Positions 33,231 to 42,419 of a stretch of 64,000 nt of DNA are shown here, piece after piece. Under the pieces are notes generated by a model. It was not told the origin of the DNA. It worked only from the letters and a program-made list of their open reading frames with translations, and did not search any database. Position 1 is the first letter of the stretch; every line of letters starts with the position of its first letter. This DNA is from Anaerolineae bacterium (GTDB taxonomy: Bacteria; Chloroflexota; Anaerolineae; Aggregatilineales; Phototrophicaceae). Made by a program: the position numbers and the translations under genes. Location of the stretch: NCBI GenBank assembly GCA_017303635.1, contig JAFLCG010000011.1, forward strand, positions 62,001 to 126,000, in the 5' to 3' direction.

Positions 33231-34172
33231 CTAGGTTCCTGGCAAGGTCGCCGTCATCTGGACAGCGCCATCCTTCACTTTGCCCGCGTCCCCGGCGCTG
33301 CAAAACGCCCCGGCCATATGCACCAGATGGGCGATCCGCAGTTCAGCGGCTTCATCATCGCTGATCTGCGGGCGGAAAGTATCGTTCACGTTCCACTGGA
33401 AGCGCGGCGCGGTGGGGTAGGCGCTGGCATAGCGTTTCATCCCCAGTGGGATGAGGCGCATCCGTTGGTCAATCCAGGTACGGTCCCACGGCCCATCCTG
33501 TACGATTTCCTCAGCAGCCCGGAATTCATAGTAGATTGTGCGGCGCAGCGCATTGCCTTCGGTATGCGGCGAGCCATGTACCACCATCACATCATGCAGC
33601 AGCACATCGCCGGGGGCCATTTCCACTTCGATGGCACCGGGCACGTTCCAGCCGTAGTCCTCGGTCAATCGGCAAATATCCTGCCCCTGATGCTGTGATC
33701 CGGGGATGACCCACAACGCCCCACCACCTGACCGCGAGTGATCCAGGTACAGGTCATAATTGAAGATGCGGTAGCCGCGTGGGTGGACGGCATCCTGGTG
33801 CCACTTGATGGCTTCCCCGTCGCCTTCTTGCTTGAAGACCATCGACTCATACGTCGGTACGAAGTTCGGGCCGCACATGCTTTCGGCCACTTCCAGCACC
33901 TGTGGGCTGCCCAGCAGTTCCAACGAGGCCGCCTGACCCTTGTTATGGACGTAATCCACCCGGAACATGGTGCGCCCTTTGGTCCGCGCGGCGAAGTGGA
34001 AATCGGGATAGTGGGGGTTGTCTGGGGTGGCGCTCAGGCCATCATCAATCCAGGCTCGGCCTGCCGCCTGCAGCCGTTGCAGCATGGGCGCAGGTATCCA
34101 GTTCTTGAGCACCAGATAACCATTTTGATCGAAGAAATCCAATTGTTCCTGGCTCAGATGATAATCACCCAT
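33231..34172 (-). CDS. Phytanoyl-CoA dioxygenase (PhyH) family protein
   Basis: A 313-residue Fe(II)/2-oxoglutarate oxygenase of the PhyH family. The iron ligands are visible as HQD in IKWHQDAVHP (about residue 119) and a distal histidine in VVHGSPHTEG, with the 2-oxoglutarate-binding arginine in LRRTIYYEFR. The N-terminus (LSQEQLDFFDQNGYLVLKNW) is the usual family opening. The substrate is unknown; relatives act on lipids, ectoine and many small molecules. It is divergent from an AraC-family regulator across about 100 bases and is probably controlled by it. It is terminated by the strong hairpin at 33166-33200. Confidence 0.9.
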   Translation of the reverse strand: MGDYHLSQEQLDFFDQNGYLVLKNWIPAPMLQRLQAAGRAWIDDGLSATPDNPHYPDFHFAARTKGRTMFRVDYVHNKGQAASLELLGSPQVLEVAESMCGPNFVPTYESMVFKQEGDGEAIKWHQDAVHPRGYRIFNYDLYLDHSRSGGGALWVIPGSQHQGQDICRLTEDYGWNVPGAIEVEMAPGDVLLHDVMVVHGSPHTEGNALRRTIYYEFRAAEEIVQDGPWDRTWIDQRMRLIPLGMKRYASAYPTAPRFQWNVNDTFRPQISDDEAAELRIAHLVHMAGAFCSAGDAGKVKDGAVQMTATLPGT

Positions 34173-34275
34173 ATGTACACCTCATCTATTTAATTTCATC
34201 CGCACTGTGGACATGATAAACTGGTTATCTCGGAGCTGCATTCGGTATTTGGGTCTGAATATTCGAGATTCTACG

Positions 34276-35103
34276 ATGCCCGATGATGTTGCCAGTTTTG
34301 GACTGACCGTCAGCAGTCGCGCGCCTTTTGTGATGGAAAAACCGCACCGGCACAGCGAAATCGAACTTAATCTGGTGGAGACCGGCTCGCTGATCTACCG
34401 CTTTGGCGGGATCCAGTACACATTTCAGGCGGGGGATTTGGCGATATTCTGGGGTGCGGTGCCGCATCAGCTCGTCGAAGTTGGCGCACCGCCCCATTTT
34501 ACCTGCGTGACTTTGCCGCTGGCCTGGTGCCTGCAGCTCAATCTGCCAGCAGCCTTCATGCAGCGCCTGATGGATGGGCATCCGCTGGTGGATACCCAAA
34601 CCGACAGCGCTTTCGATCAAGCTCTGTTTCGGCGCTGGTCAGCGGATTTTCTGCGCGCCTCGGAGGATTTTCATCCCATTATTTTGTTGGAGTTGGAGGC
34701 CCGCTTGCGTCGCATGGCGCTGGCCTGGCAGCCGCAGGATGAGCGTTACAAGCCCCCGCGCAGCAAGAGCGAAATGATGGCGCAGTTCATCGCCCGGCAT
34801 TATGCTGAACCCCTCACCGTAGAACAAATCGCCGTCGCGGCCAATCTGCGCCCCAACTATGCCATGAGCCTCTTTCGGCGGGATTATCACATGACGCTGA
34901 TTGAATACCTGGCGCAGCACCGGGTGGCGAACGCCCAACGCCTGCTGGCCATGACCGATCACAAGATCATCGATATTGCCCTGGATTGCGGTTTCCAGTC
35001 CTACAGCCGTTTCTACGAAGTGTTTGTCGAGGTATCGGGGCGCTCTCCAGCAGCTTATCGTGATGCGCTCCATATGCTCAATGTCCGCACCCCACTGAAA
35101 TGA
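34276..35103 (+). CDS. AraC-family transcriptional regulator
   Basis: About 275 residues. An N-terminal cupin-like sensing domain (HRHSEIELNLVETG, FQAGDLAIFWGAVPHQL) leads to a C-terminal double helix-turn-helix: VEQIAVAANLRPNYAMSLFRRDY, then IIDIALDCGFQSYSRFYEVF with the AraC signature. The ATG at 34276 is preferred because homologous proteins of this type begin close to FGLTVSSRAPF and this leaves a ~100-base divergent control region; an in-frame GTG at 34207 would give 298 residues. It is probably a regulator of the divergent PhyH gene or of the following sugar genes. Confidence 0.9.
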   Translation: MPDDVASFGLTVSSRAPFVMEKPHRHSEIELNLVETGSLIYRFGGIQYTFQAGDLAIFWGAVPHQLVEVGAPPHFTCVTLPLAWCLQLNLPAAFMQRLMDGHPLVDTQTDSAFDQALFRRWSADFLRASEDFHPIILLELEARLRRMALAWQPQDERYKPPRSKSEMMAQFIARHYAEPLTVEQIAVAANLRPNYAMSLFRRDYHMTLIEYLAQHRVANAQRLLAMTDHKIIDIALDCGFQSYSRFYEVFVEVSGRSPAAYRDALHMLNVRTPLK

Positions 35104-35115
35104 AGGCCATCAGGT

Positions 35116-35772
35116 TTATCCAGATCGGCAGTCGCGGCGGCTCATCGCATCCTGGAGCCGGATCTCCGGCAGTTCGTCCGCGCGCTGGCTGCTGTACCTT
35201 GCCGAGAGAATCGGCGTCTGCCAAAAGGCTTCCCGTGAAACCGGGCAGAGATGCCGTGTCAGGATCGTCACGCGCTCGTCTGCATAATACCAGTGGAGGA
35301 TCAAACTGGCACGGGTGCCCAGGTCGTGATACCAGTAGCCGTAAGCCAATCGCTCCGGCGGCCCCAGGCTGAGATATACCGCGCCAATCGTAGGCGGAGT
35401 CGCGGGACGGATGAACAGCAGATCGACCACTGCGGCCTCGGCGTCTGGGGTGGGGGCCATATCCAGCAAGCCGCCTCGCTGGAACGGATAAAACAAATAC
35501 CCGCCCCAGTTCACCAGTTGATAGCGCCGGGTACTCCCGAGCCGATACTGGATCTGCGCCTCGATGCTGCGCTCAGGCTCCAGGCGGGCTAACGTTGTTC
35601 GCAGGGTGTCCTCCCCGATGTGCAGGCCCAGCACGCAGGGAGCCGGGCATTCATCGGGTAGAAACCACTCGCGCAGCGGAGCCGGGTCAGCCGGGGCCGC
35701 GCCGATCACCCCGACCGCCGCGCTGAATACCCCCACCAACACCAGTGCCAGCCGGGCCAGCAGACGGGTCAT
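35116..35772 (-). CDS. Secreted protein of unknown function with a CPAPC motif
   Basis: A 218-residue protein with a signal peptide (about residues 1-25) and, after it, DECPAPCVLGLHIGEDTLRTTL, resembling the CPxPCxxGIxxGxT pattern of a family of secreted Chloroflexota-type proteins. Near the C-terminus there are two more cysteines (RHLCPVS, SRRDCRSG). No enzymatic motif is visible. Its ATG overlaps the stop of the SDR gene by four bases, so it is in the same operon as the SDR and two FGGY kinases. Confidence 0.72.
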   Translation of the reverse strand: MTRLLARLALVLVGVFSAAVGVIGAAPADPAPLREWFLPDECPAPCVLGLHIGEDTLRTTLARLEPERSIEAQIQYRLGSTRRYQLVNWGGYLFYPFQRGGLLDMAPTPDAEAAVVDLLFIRPATPPTIGAVYLSLGPPERLAYGYWYHDLGTRASLILHWYYADERVTILTRHLCPVSREAFWQTPILSARYSSQRADELPEIRLQDAMSRRDCRSG

Positions 35773-36521
35773 GCCATCAGCATCCCGCCGTTGACGTGCA
35801 GCGTCGCTCCGGTGATGTAACTGGCTGCTTCCGAGGCCAGGAACGCCACCACCGAGCCGATTTCTTCCGGCTCACCCAGCCGTTTGAGCGGTGTTTGCGC
35901 CATCCACTCGGCTTCGCGCCCACCCATGCGCGACGTGACCATCTCGGTGGCGATCCGCCCCGGCGCGACCATGTTGACCGTGATGCCCGTTGGCCCCACT
36001 TCCTTCGCCAGCGAATACGTCAGCCCCAGCAAACCGGCTTTGGAAGCGGCATAGTGGGCATGATCTTTGGAACCAGTCCATGCAGCCTGGGAAGTCATAT
36101 TGATGATGCGCCCCCACCGGCGTTCCAGCATCCCCGGCAGGCAGGCCCGCGTGCAGCGGAATGCCGAGTTCAGGTTGACCTCCATGGTTTGATCCCACAT
36201 CGCGTCGGGCATATCTTTCACCGCCGCGTCGGTCATCTCCCCGGCGTTATTCACCAGCACATCCACCCGCCCGAATCGCGTCAAGACCGCCCCCACCAGT
36301 TGATCGGCCGCTTTGGGGTCTGCCAGATCAGCCTGGAAGGCGATCGCCTCTAGCCCCAGCAGACGCGCTGCGTGGACAACTTCCGTTGCGCCATCCACGT
36401 CCGAGCGATACTGCACCGCCAGCGTAGCCCCTTCGGCCGCCAGCGCCAGTGCACACGCCCGCCCAATCCCCCGGCTGCCACCCGTCACCAACGCTACCTT
36501 GCCGTCCAACCGTGTATTCAT
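35769..36521 (-). CDS. SDR-family oxidoreductase, FabG-like
   Basis: A 250-residue short-chain dehydrogenase. The cofactor loop is TGGSRGIGRA (about residues 13-22), followed by NNAGEM (~89) and the active-site YAASK (~157-161) with an upstream serine in MTSQAAW. The C-terminus shows a TGATLHVNGGM segment. The ATG at 36521 has an excellent GGAGGT site, so the longer frame to 36605 is rejected. It overlaps the kinase stop by four bases and is expected to oxidise or reduce the sugar or polyol handled by the operon. FabG function is possible but unlikely in this setting. Confidence 0.9.
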   Translation of the reverse strand: MNTRLDGKVALVTGGSRGIGRACALALAAEGATLAVQYRSDVDGATEVVHAARLLGLEAIAFQADLADPKAADQLVGAVLTRFGRVDVLVNNAGEMTDAAVKDMPDAMWDQTMEVNLNSAFRCTRACLPGMLERRWGRIINMTSQAAWTGSKDHAHYAASKAGLLGLTYSLAKEVGPTGITVNMVAPGRIATEMVTSRMGGREAEWMAQTPLKRLGEPEEIGSVVAFLASEAASYITGATLHVNGGMLMA

Positions 36522-38053
36522 GGTACCTCCGCCAGTCGGTCGAAATCGTCTCTTAAATGGGTATAGATCGACCGAAACAGCGCATACTGGCGGGAATAAC
36601 GCCACGCATGTTCCAGATCAGGATCATAAATCTGCCGAATACGAACCATTCCCTTGAGCGCGGTCAGCACATCCGGGTAAAACCCTGCGCCCATGCCCAC
36701 CAGCACGGCATCTCCAAACGGGGCGCCGACCGCTGCTTCCGGGATTGCCACCGGTACGCCCAGGATGTTGGCCTTAATCTGGCACCACAGGCGGCTGCGT
36801 GCCCCGCCGCCCACCGACCGAATCTCAGTGACCTGCACGCCCGCTTTCCGCGCCACGTCCAGATTGTGCCGCATGGCGAAGGCCGTCCCTTCCAGAATCG
36901 ACCGGATGACCGCGCTCCGCTCGGTCGCCAGCGACAGGCCGAACAAGACCCCGCGCGCCTGCGTGTGCCAGATCGGGGCGCGTTCCCCCATCATGTACGG
37001 CAGGAAGATCACACCGTCGCTGCCCTGTGGCGCTTTCGCCGCCTGCTGCGTCAGCAGGTCGAAGACATCCTCACCGGATTGCGCCGCCTGTTCGACTTCC
37101 CACCGCCCGAATTGATCGCGGAACCAGTTCAGGCTGGCCCCGGAGGACACCATCGCCGCCACCAGCAGATGCAAACCGGGTAGGGCGTGTGGCATAGCGA
37201 TGAACGCTGGTTCGCTGATCTGGCTGCTGTTCGGGATGAGCAGCACCGTGGAGGTGCCGGTCATTTCCGCGATGATGCCTTCCTCGGCCACCCCCGCCTC
37301 GACCGCCGCCGCTGCGCCGTCCACTGTCCCGACCATCACCGGCGTTCCCGCTCGCAGACCCGTAGCCGCTGCGGCCTGGGGTGTGACTTCCCCCTGAATG
37401 TGATGACCCGGGTACACCGGCGGCAGCTTGGCGGGATCAAGCCCGCAAAATCCACAGATGTCGGGTGACCATGCCCCGGTGTTTCGGTCTCGCAGTTGAG
37501 TCAACCCGGCATGAACCTCATCCAGCGTCATCACCCCGCTCAGCCGGTAGTTGATATAACCCGGAATTTGGGCGAACCACCGCGTTTGCTGGAAAAGTTC
37601 GGGTTCATGCGCCCGCATCCATGCGATCTTGGGGGCGACATAGTACGGGTCGGGGCGATTGCCGCTGATGCGGATCACCTCGTCATGCCCCAGTTGCGCC
37701 GCCATCTGCGCGGCTTCCGTTTCCGCCCGCCGATCCATCCAGATCAGCGCCGGACGCACCGGTTGACCCTCCGCATCCAGCGCGATCATCGAGGGCGCTT
37801 GTGAACTCACCGCCAGCCCCGCCACCCGGTCTGCGGCCTCCGGCACTTGACCGAGGACGTACTGCACACTGCCGCACACCCCGCGCCACCAATCCTCCGG
37901 TTCCTGTTCCACCCAGTTGGCACGCAGGTGATGGGTTGGATGCTCGACGCTGTGGGCTGCCAGCAGCACCCCTTCAACCGTGAACAGCGCCGCCTTCACC
38001 CCCGTCGTCCCCACATCAATTCCGAGCAGCAAATCCCTCATAATTCCCTTCAT
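36518..38053 (-). CDS. FGGY-family carbohydrate kinase A
   Basis: A 511-residue FGGY kinase with LLLGIDVGTTGVKAALF (residues ~8-24) and the C-terminal EIRSVGGGARSRLWCQIKAN segment typical of xylulokinase/gluconokinase-type members. Starts are possible at 38053 (MKGIMRDLLLG) or 38041 (MRDLLLG, with AAGGGA upstream). It is followed without a gap by the SDR gene and preceded by a second FGGY kinase about 100 bases upstream. The substrate is unknown. The gap 38054-38151 holds a CTCTGC-rich low-complexity stretch. Confidence 0.88.
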   Translation of the reverse strand: MKGIMRDLLLGIDVGTTGVKAALFTVEGVLLAAHSVEHPTHHLRANWVEQEPEDWWRGVCGSVQYVLGQVPEAADRVAGLAVSSQAPSMIALDAEGQPVRPALIWMDRRAETEAAQMAAQLGHDEVIRISGNRPDPYYVAPKIAWMRAHEPELFQQTRWFAQIPGYINYRLSGVMTLDEVHAGLTQLRDRNTGAWSPDICGFCGLDPAKLPPVYPGHHIQGEVTPQAAAATGLRAGTPVMVGTVDGAAAAVEAGVAEEGIIAEMTGTSTVLLIPNSSQISEPAFIAMPHALPGLHLLVAAMVSSGASLNWFRDQFGRWEVEQAAQSGEDVFDLLTQQAAKAPQGSDGVIFLPYMMGERAPIWHTQARGVLFGLSLATERSAVIRSILEGTAFAMRHNLDVARKAGVQVTEIRSVGGGARSRLWCQIKANILGVPVAIPEAAVGAPFGDAVLVGMGAGFYPDVLTALKGMVRIRQIYDPDLEHAWRYSRQYALFRSIYTHLRDDFDRLAEVP

Positions 38054-38151
38054 GCCTTTGCTTCTTTTTGTCCCGCTCTGCTGCTCTGTTTCTCTGCCGC
38101 TCTGCAGTAAGTTCTTTACTTGGCGTACTTTGTGCCAATGCGGTTCATAAA

Positions 38152-39639
38152 CTACAGACTATTTGCATCAAACGACGCCTTCAATGCCGGATACAACCCG
38201 CGATACACCGCAAACTGCTGATCGTATAGGTCACGGACCGCCGCGTTCGGTGTGTACACGCGCTCGACCACTGCTGCCTGTGTCGCTGCTGACCCTGCGT
38301 CCGGGATCAGGCCCACGCCCGCCGCCGCCAGGAACACATCGCCCAGCGGCGCGCCGGGATTATCCTTCAGCACCGTCAGCGGTTGATTCGTCACATCCGC
38401 GATGATCTGGCACCAGAGTGCGCTGCGCGTCGGCCCGCCCACCGCCCGCAGCTCGCTCAGCGTCGCGCCGGATTCGGCCGCCACCTCGGCATTGTGCCGC
38501 ATGGCGTGGGCTGTCCCTTCCAGCACGGCCCGGATGAGCTGCGGTTGCCGGGTGTTCAGGCTCAGCCCGAAGAACACCCCCCGCGCATGACCGTCGTTGA
38601 TCGGTTGCAGTTCGCCGCTCAGATACGGCAGGAACAGCAGCCCATCAGCTCCGGCGGCGCTCTCCGCTGCCAGGGTGGTCATGGCCTCGAAATCACCGTG
38701 ACCGAGCAGGTCCCGTGTCCAGGCCAGCGCTGCCCCGAAAGCCACAATCGTTCCGCCGATGAACCACTGCTGGCTGAGCACATGCGCGAAGGTCAGTAGA
38801 TTCGGGTGGGCGACCGGCTGCGCGGTGGCGATGTATAACGAGCCGCCCGTCCCCAGCGAGAGCATCGCCTGACCTGGCTGGCTCACCCCCACGGCCAGAC
38901 CCGCTGCGGATGTATCCTCACCCCCGGCGATGACCGGCGTCCCGGCCCGCAGACCCATCGCCTCTGCCGCTTCCGCCCGCAGCCCACCGATTACATCCTC
39001 ACACGCGGCGACTCGCGGATACAACCGCCGTTCGATCCCGAAGCAGCTGATCAACTCGTCTGACCAGTCGCACGCCGCCTGATCGAACGCGAAGGGGATG
39101 CTCGCATCGGACACGTTCAACACCGCTTCACCCGTCAGCTTGAGCGTTACATAGCCCGTGGTCGTTAGGCTGTAAGCCGCTTTGCGCAAAGACTCCGGCT
39201 CATGCGTCGCCAGCCAGCGCAGCTTGGGGTCCATGTTATATGGGCCGGGCTGCTTGCCGTTGATCCGCAGGATCTCCGGCCCACAGGTCGCCCGCATCCA
39301 CCCGCACTCGGCTTCCGACCGCGCATCCATCCAGATGATGCCGGGGCGCACCGGCTCACCCGCCGCGTCCACCAACACCGCCGCCGCGCCTTGACCACTC
39401 AGGCCAATCGCTTTGACCTGTTCCGGCGCGGCCTCTGCCAGCGCCATCACCCGCCGGCTGACCGAGGCCGTCCCTTGCCACCAGTCCGCCGGATTCTGCT
39501 CCACCCAACCGGGGCGCGGCGTCAGCAGGGGATAGCCTTCGGTCGCCTGCGCCACCACCCGGCCTTCCGGCGTCGCCAGAATCGCCTTCACATTCGTCGT
39601 ACCAACATCGATGCCCAGCAAAAGATCTTGTTTCATCAT
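38152..39639 (-). CDS. FGGY-family carbohydrate kinase B
   Basis: A 495-residue FGGY kinase with LLLGIDVGTTNVKAILA at the N-terminus and ELRAVGGPTRSALWCQIIADV near residue 405. It is related to, but clearly distinct from, kinase A downstream; kinase A and the kinase at 19.1 kb have TTGVK or TTGTK where this has TTNVK. Two FGGY kinases in a row suggest two substrates or a duplication with new specificity. It is the first gene of a kinase B-kinase A-SDR-secreted protein unit. Confidence 0.88.
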   Translation of the reverse strand: MMKQDLLLGIDVGTTNVKAILATPEGRVVAQATEGYPLLTPRPGWVEQNPADWWQGTASVSRRVMALAEAAPEQVKAIGLSGQGAAAVLVDAAGEPVRPGIIWMDARSEAECGWMRATCGPEILRINGKQPGPYNMDPKLRWLATHEPESLRKAAYSLTTTGYVTLKLTGEAVLNVSDASIPFAFDQAACDWSDELISCFGIERRLYPRVAACEDVIGGLRAEAAEAMGLRAGTPVIAGGEDTSAAGLAVGVSQPGQAMLSLGTGGSLYIATAQPVAHPNLLTFAHVLSQQWFIGGTIVAFGAALAWTRDLLGHGDFEAMTTLAAESAAGADGLLFLPYLSGELQPINDGHARGVFFGLSLNTRQPQLIRAVLEGTAHAMRHNAEVAAESGATLSELRAVGGPTRSALWCQIIADVTNQPLTVLKDNPGAPLGDVFLAAAGVGLIPDAGSAATQAAVVERVYTPNAAVRDLYDQQFAVYRGLYPALKASFDANSL

Positions 39640-40039
39640 GCGCTCTTAATTCAAAATACTTTCCCACTCAAATGGCCTTGAACCAGACTTCGTATGGACA
39701 CTATCCATGGCGTCCGTTGCTCCTGAGGTCGGCGGCCTCTCTCCCTGAAGTGATTGCCGACTGCCTCGGTCAACGTTCAACAGGATGTCCGTCCACCAGA
39801 ACCCCAATCAAGTCTCCCATTTTACTGCGTTCCCCCCATTTCAGCCGAACCAATGGACACTTCACAACCTGGGTGGTGTATCCGGCTCCCCTGCCTTCGG
39901 CATCCAGCGACCCGCCTCCCATATAGGCTTCGCTCTTTACAATCTAGGGTCGCGGCGGGAGAGGGGGCTGGGGGGTGAGGCGTCTTTGCACCCGCCGTTG
40001 AGAAGCCTTGAGGATGAATCCACCGACCTCCCAAAATCG

Positions 40040-40054
40040 GAACAAATGTTCCGT
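40040..40054 (+). promoter_or_regulatory. Palindromic GAAC-N4-GTTC site, copy 1
   Basis: GGAACAAATGTTCCG is a perfect palindrome matching the LexA (SOS) box type GAAC-N4-GTTC of Gram-positive phyla. It is followed by GTT and, about 17 bases on, by a -10-like ATGCTATCAT. Near-copies lie at 47948 and 63356. No gene follows closely. Confidence 0.55.
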
Positions 40055-40612
40055 TCTGGCACCCTATTCCATGCTATCATCTTGCCAACCGTGAAAGTAG
40101 GGGTGGTGCAGATTCTATAATGTGCCGTATAGACTCCGGACTCCCCCTCTCCCACGCCCCGAATCTCGCATCGTCTCAGCCCTTCAGAGGCGTAAGGGGC
40201 GTGAACGGAGAGGGGGTGGGGGGTGAGGCCTCTACCCCCACAATGATGATTGGCGCGATACTATGCTCTAGAGATGAATACCCCATCACGCACCCCCACC
40301 CCTGTCTTCCACTGTGACTGTGAACTGCCCCCTGTGAACTTCTGTATAGCGGCTGGCTCCCCGCTACCCACTATGGCGTTGTCGGAGATGGCGGGTGGTG
40401 GTAACCTCCCATGTTCCCGCCGATACCGACGCCATGTGGTGGCTCCAGCCGTCCGCTCCGCCAACCCAAATGTCATAAGGGTGACGACATAGCGCCGCGC
40501 TACCGTGTTCCCGCTGTCATCGTTGGCGGAAAATTCGCCATGAGCGCCATTCAAAGACAATCGGCATATAAAAAGGCACCCCTTAGACCCACATGGTCTG
40601 GATCAGGCGGGA

Positions 40613-40618
40613 TATACT
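40613..40618 (+). promoter_or_regulatory. Candidate -10 for glpD
   Basis: TATACT lies 37 bases before the glpD ATG, and GGAGAAAG serves as ribosome-binding site 11 bases before the start. No good -35 is seen. Confidence 0.4.
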
Positions 40619-40654
40619 CGGAGTTCAGCATTTGCGTGGAGAAAGATCCGACCT

Positions 40655-42358
40655 ATGAACCGCCAGCAAATCCTCAACCACTACCGCCAGAATCCGCGCC
40701 TCAGCGTCCTTATCATCGGCGCGGGCATCAACGGCATCGGCACCTTCCGTGACCTCGCCCTGCAAGGTGTGGATGTGCTCATCGTGGATAAGAACGACTT
40801 TTGCGCCGGGGCCAGCGCGGCCTCGTCCCGGCAGGCGCATGGAGGCCTCCGCTACCTCGAACATGGGGATTTCCGCCTCGTGCGCGAATCGCTGGCCGAA
40901 CGCAACCGCCTCCTGCTCAATGCCCCTCACGCCGTCGAACTCTTGCAGACCACTATCCCGGTCTTTAGTTGGTTCTCCGGCCTGCTCAATGCACCGCTCA
41001 AGTTCATGGGTCGCCTGCAAAAACCCTCCGCTCGTGGTTACATCGTCGTCAAGCTCGGCATGATGCTCTACGACTGGTTCACCCGCAAGAATCGCGCCAC
41101 ACCCACCCACACCATGCTCACCCGTCAGCAGGCTCTCGAGCGCCACAGCCACCTCCGAGCAGATGTGGTCGGGGCTGCCAGCTACTACGACTGTCTCATG
41201 CCCCAGGCTGAACGCATTGGGGTGGAGCAGGTGCTGGATGCCGAAGCCGCCAACCCCGCCGCCCACGCCCTCAATTACTGTGCGGTAGTGGATGGATCCG
41301 GGGAGTCCGTCACCCTGCGCGATGATCTCACCGGCGAGAGTTTCACCGTCCAGCCTCGGCTGGTCATTAATGCTGGTGGTGCCTGGATCGATTTTGTCAA
41401 TCGTGCGCTCAAGAAGCCCACTCGCTTCATCGGTGGCACCAAAGGCTCGCACATCGTCGTCGATAACCCCACCCTGGCGAAAGTCGTCAATGGCTCCAGT
41501 GTTTTCTTCGAAAATACCGATGGCCGCCTGGCGATCTTCATGCCTTTCCGCGATAAAGTCATCATCGGGGCCACTGACCTGCGCTGTGACCAGCCAGATG
41601 ACGCCGTTTGCACTGATGAAGAGATAGACTATTTCATGCAGTTTGCCGACCATATCCTCCCTGGTATGCAGGTGGATCGCTCGCAAATTGTCTTTCACTT
41701 CTGTGGGGTGCGGCCGCTGCCGGCCAGTGATGTCGAGTTTGTCGGGCTGGTCACGCGGGAACACAGCCTGCGTGTCATCGAGCCGGATGACTCGATCCGC
41801 TTCCCCATCTATAACCTGGTCGGTGGCAAATGGACGACCTTCCGCGCCTTCGCGGAAGAAACGGCTGATAAAACCCTCTCCTTCTTGGGGATATCGCGCA
41901 AAGTCGGCACAGAAGACCTGCCCATCGGTGGTGGACGGGACTACCCCCGCACGCCGCAGGCCCGCGCCCAGTGGCTCCACCAGGTCAGCACCCGCACAGG
42001 TGTCCCGCTCGACTGGCTGACCGCGCTCTTTGAACGCTACGGCACCCGGGCGGAAGCCATCGCCCGGCATATCGTCGCCGGTGCCGATGCGCCGCTGGAG
42101 GGGTTGCCTTCCTACAGCCGTCGCGAGATCCAATTTTTAGCGGTACAGGAAAAAGTCGAACACGTGGATGATCTGCTGCTGCGTCGCACTTGGATCGCCA
42201 TGCTCGGCCTGATTAACGGCCCAGCGCTGGTAGCGATTGCCGGGGCGATGGGGGAGGTGCTCGGATGGTCAGCCGACCGCGTCCAGCAGGAGATCGACCG
42301 GACGCGCACCCTGCTCACCACCCGCAACGGCGTCCCGGCAGAACGCTTGACGGTATAA
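40655..42358 (+). CDS. glpD: FAD-dependent glycerol-3-phosphate dehydrogenase
   Basis: A 567-residue membrane-associated flavoenzyme that oxidises sn-glycerol-3-phosphate to dihydroxyacetone phosphate and passes electrons to quinone. The FAD loop is LIIGAGINGIG (residues ~19-29). The GlpD signature ASAASSRQAHGGLRYLEHGD follows at ~50-70, then the substrate-site stretch FHFCGVRPLPA and a helical C-terminal domain (~430-567). The length is typical. A GGAGAAAG site precedes the ATG. It is convergent with the glycerol-1-phosphate dehydrogenase gene, with a hairpin between them. It fits with the glycerol-type ABC transporter and FGGY kinases nearby. Confidence 0.95.
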   Translation: MNRQQILNHYRQNPRLSVLIIGAGINGIGTFRDLALQGVDVLIVDKNDFCAGASAASSRQAHGGLRYLEHGDFRLVRESLAERNRLLLNAPHAVELLQTTIPVFSWFSGLLNAPLKFMGRLQKPSARGYIVVKLGMMLYDWFTRKNRATPTHTMLTRQQALERHSHLRADVVGAASYYDCLMPQAERIGVEQVLDAEAANPAAHALNYCAVVDGSGESVTLRDDLTGESFTVQPRLVINAGGAWIDFVNRALKKPTRFIGGTKGSHIVVDNPTLAKVVNGSSVFFENTDGRLAIFMPFRDKVIIGATDLRCDQPDDAVCTDEEIDYFMQFADHILPGMQVDRSQIVFHFCGVRPLPASDVEFVGLVTREHSLRVIEPDDSIRFPIYNLVGGKWTTFRAFAEETADKTLSFLGISRKVGTEDLPIGGGRDYPRTPQARAQWLHQVSTRTGVPLDWLTALFERYGTRAEAIARHIVAGADAPLEGLPSYSRREIQFLAVQEKVEHVDDLLLRRTWIAMLGLINGPALVAIAGAMGEVLGWSADRVQQEIDRTRTLLTTRNGVPAERLTV

Positions 42359-42362
42359 ATAC

Positions 42363-42388
42363 GTAGGGGCGATCCGTCGGATCGCCCC
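42363..42388. terminator. Bidirectional hairpin between glpD and G1P dehydrogenase genes
   Basis: GGGGCGATCC / GGATCGCCCC, a 10-base perfect stem with a 3-base loop, followed by CTTT on the plus strand. It opens with GTAGGGGCG, so it also belongs to the dispersed palindrome family. Confidence 0.7.
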
Positions 42389-42419
42389 CTTTGCGTTCTT
42401 CGAGCCTATGTGGTTATGC

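Larger units (their letters stand above)
39640..40654. other. Gene-free kilobase with repeats and a possible LexA-type site
   Basis: About 1 kb without a convincing gene. It holds two copies of a GAGAGGGGG(C)TGGGGGGTGAGG sequence (39959-39980 and 40207-40228) and a CACTGTGACTGTGAACTG stretch near 40.31 kb. It also holds a perfect GAAC-N4-GTTC palindrome at 40040-40054 with ATGCTATCAT downstream, and a TATACT at 40613-40618 before glpD. Short open frames here have no recognisable domain or ribosome-binding site. Confidence 0.6.

Noticed and set aside
39656..40500. Possible CRISPR or satellite array
   Set aside because: Repeated G-rich strings occur only twice and without regular spacing.
40625..42133. 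502-codon minus-strand open frame opposite glpD
   Set aside because: GlpD on the other strand has clear motifs over its whole length; the antisense frame is an effect of GC-rich third positions.
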